Origin: Candidatus Vallotiella sp. (ex Adelges kitamiensis)
Lineage (GTDB): Bacteria; Pseudomonadota; Gammaproteobacteria; Burkholderiales; Burkholderiaceae
Reading direction: 5' to 3'
Assembly: GCF_020342435.1 (NCBI RefSeq)
Contig: NZ_CP080504.1
Coordinates: 1,035,966 to 1,099,965 of the forward strand
Length of the DNA stretch: 64,000 nt
This document shows, in pieces, positions 58,763-64,000 of this stretch. Within the stretch, counting starts at the first letter, position 1. Every line of letters begins with the position of its first letter. Below the pieces are notes generated by a model, which was given only the letters and a program-made list of their open reading frames with translations, made no database searches and was not told the origin of the DNA. A program made the translations under genes and the position numbers.

Positions 58763-59055
58763 ATTTATGCAATTAGACTGCCTTGTGTTTTCTCTGGTAC
58801 CGATTCCAATCGTTGCTTACCACTTAAACAGATAACAAATTGAGCGGGAATAGCACCGAACCATCACTATAGACGATATTAGTAACTAATAATTTCTCAT
58901 ATAATTCTACATGCAGGGATGCTGAACCTAAAAACTCGTCCTCTTTTAAGAGGAAGTATTAAGCTTTGTAGATATCAAGGATTTGAAATTCAACTAAATT
59001 GTGTAAACTGTTAACTCATCTTAAATAAAAAGTTGGTATAGTTGACTATATTAGT

Positions 59056-59889
59056 CTAGACATCTACGCCGATAGCAAGGTTTATACACTGTATAACACA
59101 CCCGATGCACCTTTTATAAGCTTATCAAGCTGTGCGATCGTTATGATTCGCCCCTCATTCCCAAAGAAGAATAGATCAACGTGATTAGTGTCGTTATTAG
59201 TTTGCACATCTAAAAAGCCACATCACCCGGATTTTCTGGCGTACCTAGTGGTATGCCCCCGAATAAACGCTTCGCTAGAATAATAGTCAGTTAGCACAGC
59301 ATGCACGTCAGCTGGTGTTATCCGCTGCGATAATCGCATCTAGGGAAGATAGGTTGTAACTGTAAGAGCCTATAACTGCAAGAGCCATATAGACCGCTGG
59401 CGGTATTATTAGTCCGGAATAGATTTTCATTCCCGGGTAGGTATTTATGCGTTAGATCGAGTGCGTAGGGTCGTGGACTTGATAACGCAGGATTAGATGT
59501 TTTTTATAGGTCGAAATTAATTGTTTGTTTACCGCCACTACTATACCCAGTAATCGAGTAGATTGTCGCGACGAAGTCGATCGGATTATATCCGCAGAAG
59601 CTTGGGCAATTTGTACGCCTAGCCCTGTTTTATGCGGAACGCTGTGCTAGCGTCGATGATAATAACGCGGTCACTCTCAACCAGAGACATAGATTCGAGA
59701 GATGCGGCATCTGGTAGACATGGGAGTATCACATCAGAGGCCTTGATCAGTTTCCGTCGCCTATTGGGATTTTTTTCACCTCGTCTCATCGAGACGTAAT
59801 ACTTTAGTGTCGTGCCGCTCTGCAAGGTATTCATTAATTTTTAGACCAACTGTACCATCCTGCCCATCAATAAAAACTTTTGTTATCAT
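59056..59889 (-). pseudogene. argC: N-acetyl-gamma-glutamyl-phosphate reductase (type 2), decayed
   Basis: The gene can be followed end to end on the minus strand. From the ATG at 59889 (AGGA upstream) it reads TKVFIDGQDGTVGLKINEYL, then KLIKASDVILPCLPDAAS and IIIDASTAFRIKQG. A stop replaces the Trp codon before AYKLPKL. ITGYSSGGKQT, PRPYALDLTHKYLPGNE and TPADVHAVLTDYYSSEAFIR follow, then DLFFFGNEGRIITIAQLDKL and INLAIGVDV. At least four frame changes and several stops are needed. The active-site Cys region is missing. The arginine step it served is lost here unless another copy exists. Confidence 0.96.
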
Positions 59890-60585
59890 TCCTAAATGCA
59901 CCTTATACCCCGATACTCTAAATAAATATTTAATACAAGTACAAAAGATGTGTGGCGATTGTGAAGAAAATCTATTATTAAGTATATGTTATGCCGACTT
60001 ATAATGGCGGTTAGATTAGCACCGAGCATTATCTGAAACATCGTAGCTGGAAAGCTAAAGATTAACAGCAGATTAGGTAATGGCTATTAAGCTAGTAACG
60101 ATATAGTAATGCGCTCTGCTAACTTACATATATAAGCTTGTATTTTTTACTTATCGCTCATAAGCTCCAGATGAGATAATAAGATCTCTAGAGCGTGGGG
60201 GGCTTTACCAAAAAGACTATAGAGCTAATAGCATCTAATTCTAGAATGAGATAAAGGAAATAGTTCTCTTCGCTGAGAATATCTTTATTGTAAATTGTAG
60301 TATATTTCGGGGATGCCTGCCCTATAGGAGATGAGTAGTTCATGTACTACTGCGCAACGTCAGTAAATAGGTCTGTCACATGCAAATGATTGGATACTCA
60401 ATCCAAATCGTAAAGTGAGTGTTTAAGAAGAAAACTTCCTAGTTTAAACTTAATATAATTATTACAAATCTCTATCTAGATTAGGGCTAGATAGAGCCAA
60501 AACGCATGGGCAACCTAACGCTCCCGAAAGCTAGCTATAGCTTTCGCGACTACAGTTGAAAATTCGCTAGCTTTAATGTGTTTCA
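59890..60585. other. Gap between argC remnant and pyrE
   Basis: About 700 bases, AT-rich, no recognisable gene. A short GC-containing repeat, AAGCTAGCTATAGCTTTCG near 60528, lies close to the pyrE 3' end. Confidence 0.45.
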
Positions 60586-61272
60586 CTATTGTGATGAGGA
60601 TATCGCGCCACCATGTGCCGCCGACCATTGAGTAGGGGCATGCAAGAACTTCTCGACTTCATCTAGTGTTTTTGTGTCAAAGTACCCTTTATCTTTAGAT
60701 ACGCGTAGTAAGTCCCACCAGGTTGCTAATGCATGTAAATTGACTCCAACATCTTTAAGTACCGACATATTTTCCTTAAAGATATTGTAGTGGAATAATA
60801 CAAAGCAGTGCTCGACGCTCGCACCGGCGGTGCGCAACGCATTAATAAAGTTGATCTTACTACGGCTGTCAGTCGTTAGATCTTCGACCAGTAGAACTTT
60901 CGATCCCTCTAGTAGAACCCCCTCGATCTGTGCATTACAGCCGAAACCTTTTGGCTTCTTTCGAATATATTGCATCGGCAAGTCCATACGATCAGCAATC
61001 CATGCAGCAAATGGGATACCAGCAGTTTCACCGCCTGCCACAGAGTTAATTTCCTCGAACCCGACTTCAGCATAAATAGTTGATTCGGCCATCTCTATCA
61101 GGGCATTACGTGCGCGGGGATAGGAAATCAGCTTTCGGCAATCTATATAGACAGGGCTTGCCCATCCGGATGTAAAGATATATGGTTTTTTGACATTGAA
61201 GTGAACGGCCTGGATTTCGAGAAGAATCCTAGCGGTGGTGTCAGAGATTATTTGACGATTGATACCTATCAT
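60586..61272 (-). CDS. pyrE: Orotate phosphoribosyltransferase
   Basis: PyrE joins orotate and PRPP to make OMP in UMP synthesis. The 228-aa protein has [21 protein letters not shown] near the N-terminus, [29 protein letters not shown] and the PRPP-binding loop [14 protein letters not shown] near residue 122. AAGGA lies upstream of the ATG. Length is close to the Burkholderia form. It sits alone between dead sequence. Confidence 0.96.
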   Translation of the reverse strand: MIGINRQIISDTTARILLEIQAVHFNVKKPYIFTSGWASPVYIDCRKLISYPRARNALIEMAESTIYAEVGFEEINSVAGGETAGIPFAAWIADRMDLPMQYIRKKPKGFGCNAQIEGVLLEGSKVLLVEDLTTDSRSKINFINALRTAGASVEHCFVLFHYNIFKENMSVLKDVGVNLHALATWWDLLRVSKDKGYFDTKTLDEVEKFLHAPTQWSAAHGGAISSSQ

Positions 61273-64000
61273 CGAGAAATTCCTTAAAATCTAGAATGGG
61301 CTACGTAGGCCCGTACTTTGCGTACAGCTTACTAATTATAAATCATTAGGATGCTATACCGCTTGGCCAAGCTCTAGATCACCGATATGAATTACCCAGT
61401 TGTTAAGAAATAGTTTATAGATTGAAGTAATGTGATGATTGCTTATATAGATACATGCCATACTATAGCTACACAATAATAGCTAAGTATCCTGGCCTAT
61501 TACTGTAATGATAAGCCCTATAAGTTTTCGATCACTTCAATATAATTGGAGTTTAATGAGTTAAAACTATCTTTTGCTTATTCTTAAGGCACAGCAGAAG
61601 AGCGTACAAAGAAATTGATACCAAGTGGATAGGCAATGCATCAGGCTATACGTTGTTAAGAATCTTAGCTAGTGTTATAAGGGCAAAGCGCGTAGTAATA
61701 TGATAAAAAATACTTTTTTAAAAAGTGTTAGCATTATCGCTGTCATTTTATAACGAGCTTCGAAAGCTAACCTAGGCAAGCTGCGTGCTTTAAATACTAG
61801 ATCGGATAATGCGCTACTGCTGACAACCTAGCAGCGTGCTTTTTATAGAAAGATACTAGTATTCCGATACAACAAGACAAACTTATAATATAAAGTATAT
61901 GGCTCTATCCATCTATAAAAGCTTTTGATATGTTATGTTCCGAATGTCACATATAACTAGCTAGCTAAGTAAATAACTACCTCTGACTAATTTAAGGTTG
62001 TTATGGGGATGATCTATATATTATATTATAGCACGATCTATACCGTTGATTGAAGGCATTATAATCAAATAATCCAGGACACTTTTCCAAAAGAAAATCG
62101 GCTTATTGCCATCAATTAACAATAAAACTTTTCGGGTGGCCGCGGATACGGTCGCGTGCTACGAAGGCTTATCCAGCCTAGAAAGCGACTCCCTTATGTG
62201 CATAGGGGATAGATTTAGATATTTCTTCTCAAATCTCCTATACAGGAAAAATTATTACTTGTTTATGCCTAGATGTTAATCAAAATATTAACTTGCATAA
62301 CTTCGCCGGCAAGTTATTTAGTATCAATTATAGAAACATGCGTCGTTAATTAGTGTGCACTAGTTACGAAACAATTTGCACGTAGGTATCGTTTTCAAAA
62401 TTAAAGCGCGAATATATCTAGATAATCTAACACGATCCCGTAATGCCGGAATTAATACTGCGCTATCGAATAGGCATGCTAAGCTTATTAGTGCTAAACA
62501 CGATAGTTACGCTTACATCATCTTCTATGCAAAGATGGGAACTTTATTAAGCCACGAGGGTATTTAGGTACCAGATAAAATATAACGCTGTTTCATTTTT
62601 TTAGAGATATTAAAAATATAAAAAATAATAACATTTATTACTTTATGTTTAATAAACATGCCAATTTTATTATGCAATATATATATACTTTGATCACCGC
62701 TGAATGAAGTTAAGCTACACTATATTTTCTACCGGCTTGTCTGATACGATGAGCTTAGCCTATATATAAATAGGCGATAATTTATAAATAATTACCCCGA
62801 GCTGTAGGCGGCTGTTCGGCAACGAGAGTGGATGAGGTGGTGCTATAATACAATAGCTCCAAACTTGCTGATGCTAGCTGTTACGTGTTTAGTCGTTGAG
62901 CAGAATTAACGAGTCAAGATAAAGTATTTATTCTCTTTTTTGGAATGGAGTTATAATTTTCTACAAGCCAAAAATTTCTCTCAATAACCTGTATTCTAAG
63001 GTTAGCTCTAATATAGAGCTGCTTCGCGCCATCTATAATAAGTGTAGGTTATCGGCATCAGTATACTGGGGGCAGCCTACATACATTCAATATTTTGGCG
63101 CTTTAAAATCTTTTAGAGTGCTTTTATAGTATTTATTATTAATAATAAGCTCGTAAATAAAAATTTACTAATCTAGTATTCTAGAACAAGAGTTGAATAT
63201 CAGTAAAATTTAATACCTAAAATATTATCTTAGAAGCACTATCGCTAGTATGATAGCTAAACCACTTTCAAGCAAAAGACTAGGTTCACGCCCTAAATAA
63301 AGGTGCAGCATAAGAATCTAGCCGTCCGCCTGTCATCAGAGGTTAAGCGATCCCAGTAGATATCTGTAGTACTAAATAGTAATAGTAGGTGTGCGTTGAT
63401 TAGAGACCTATTGGAGCTTGCTACAAGCGGGAAGACAGCCACTAAATAAATATTTAGAAGTATGTCGTATTTATGATTATCTAGATCAAATCTAATCCGA
63501 CAATTTGATGCGGTTCCAGTAGAACAACTAAGCAATTCTGTAAAATAACCGTCTATCTACACATTGACGTCTATAGCAACGTTAGCTACGAATGACTAAG
63601 AGATATACTGGGTACTATACTTAAATCAATAATAGCTTTCTAGCTTACTAAGCAAAGAGGTTATATAATTATTTATAGCACTATATTTTATCTGGAACTT
63701 CTTAGGTACATGTAGTCATGTTATTAGCTTAAATCAATAAAATTGATAATCCATTGTTATATAATAAGTGACTAGCTTAAAATGAGTTTTTAATTAAAAG
63801 TATTATAGATTTTAAGATAGCAGTGTGCTATTATGCTCTCTGTTCAAAACCCAACGAAAATCTATCTAATTTAGAGTTAGATAAGAGTAGTCTATCGCTA
63901 AAATATTGTTTTGTACTTGCAACATTTTATATAAGGCATATTTGCAGGTAGATCTCAGTAGCACAAGATTTTAAGAAAACTCTTGACGCTTCGCAAAATT
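61273..64000. other. Terminal 2.7-kb gene desert
   Basis: No intact gene, RNA or strong repeat is seen. Short frames at 62376-62567 (plus) and 63293-63535 (minus) have no family features. The sequence is very AT-rich and appears to be fully eroded DNA. Confidence 0.5.

Larger units (their letters stand above)
57504..59055. other. Gap between glmS and the argC remnant
   Basis: The part at about 57560-57830 has higher G+C and longer frames on both strands (for example minus-strand 57572-57820), suggesting a dead gene that I could not identify. Hairpins are GTGTCTG-AGAA-CAGACAC (57643-57660) and the intrinsic terminator at 58548. A 20-bp palindrome lies at 58743. Confidence 0.45.

Noticed and set aside
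62376..63535. Short ORFs in the terminal desert
   Set aside because: No recognisable motif in either the 62376-62567 plus or 63293-63535 minus frame.

Overview
The window comes from a betaproteobacterium of the Burkholderiaceae with an eroding, host-restricted type of genome. The proteins and gene order are Burkholderia-like: tRNA-Lys/mnmE/yidC/yidD/rnpA/rpmH/dnaA/dnaN/gyrB, mnmG/rsmG/atpIBEFHAGDC/priA, and midA/folB/glmU/glmS. However, only about 58% of the window is intact coding sequence, and the long gaps are AT-rich and full of stop codons. This resembles insect or fungal endosymbionts related to Mycetohabitans or 'Candidatus Vallotia'. That placement is an inference from gene content and order; no phylogeny was run.

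Layout. 0-6 kb: topB, a decayed stretch, a D-2-hydroxyacid dehydrogenase and tRNA-Lys(CTT). 6-16 kb: mnmE, yidC, yidD, rnpA and rpmH on the minus strand, then dnaA, dnaN and gyrB on the plus strand (the classical dnaA region). 16-28 kb: gshA, a CaCA-type cation exchanger, divergent metE/metR with a candidate MetR operator, a PhyH-type dioxygenase, a broken type II secretion pseudopilin (gspG-like) and HU. 28-30 kb: a 2-kb gene desert. 30-45 kb: mnmG, rsmG, the nine-gene ATP synthase operon and priA; parA/parB, which usually lie between rsmG and atpI in relatives, are missing. 45-64 kb: fpr, midA, folB, glmU, glmS and pyrE, separated by deserts.

Several deserts can be read as genes in decay once all frames are followed. 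They hold a Rep/UvrD helicase (about 45.7-47.1 kb), a pteridine-reductase-like SDR (52.7-53.0 kb), ttcA (53.6-54.1 kb) and a type-2 argC (59.06-59.89 kb); a LysR-like remnant at 4.1 kb is less certain. Each shows runs of family-conserved residues broken by stops and frameshifts, so these losses look recent in evolutionary terms.

What is kept: replication start and restart (dnaA, dnaN, gyrB, priA, HU, topB), tRNA wobble modification (mnmE plus mnmG), 16S rRNA methylation (rsmG), membrane insertion (yidC/yidD), RNase P protein, complete F1Fo ATP synthase, UDP-GlcNAc supply (glmS/glmU), glutathione (gshA), folate (folB), pyrimidine (pyrE) and methionine (metE with its regulator). What is lost: arginine synthesis at argC, tRNA thiolation (ttcA), Rep, type II secretion and chromosomal parAB. 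Keeping metE/metR while losing argC is suggestive of selective nutritional provisioning.

A second theme is an apparent excess of long perfect inverted repeats. Examples are a 17-bp-arm palindrome inside rsmG, a 15-bp-arm hairpin at 48.32 kb, a 24-bp perfect palindrome at 42.14 kb beside DnaA-box-like sites, and a 16-bp-arm stem-loop at 18.58 kb. I found no CRISPR array, insertion sequence, prophage or novel defence system.
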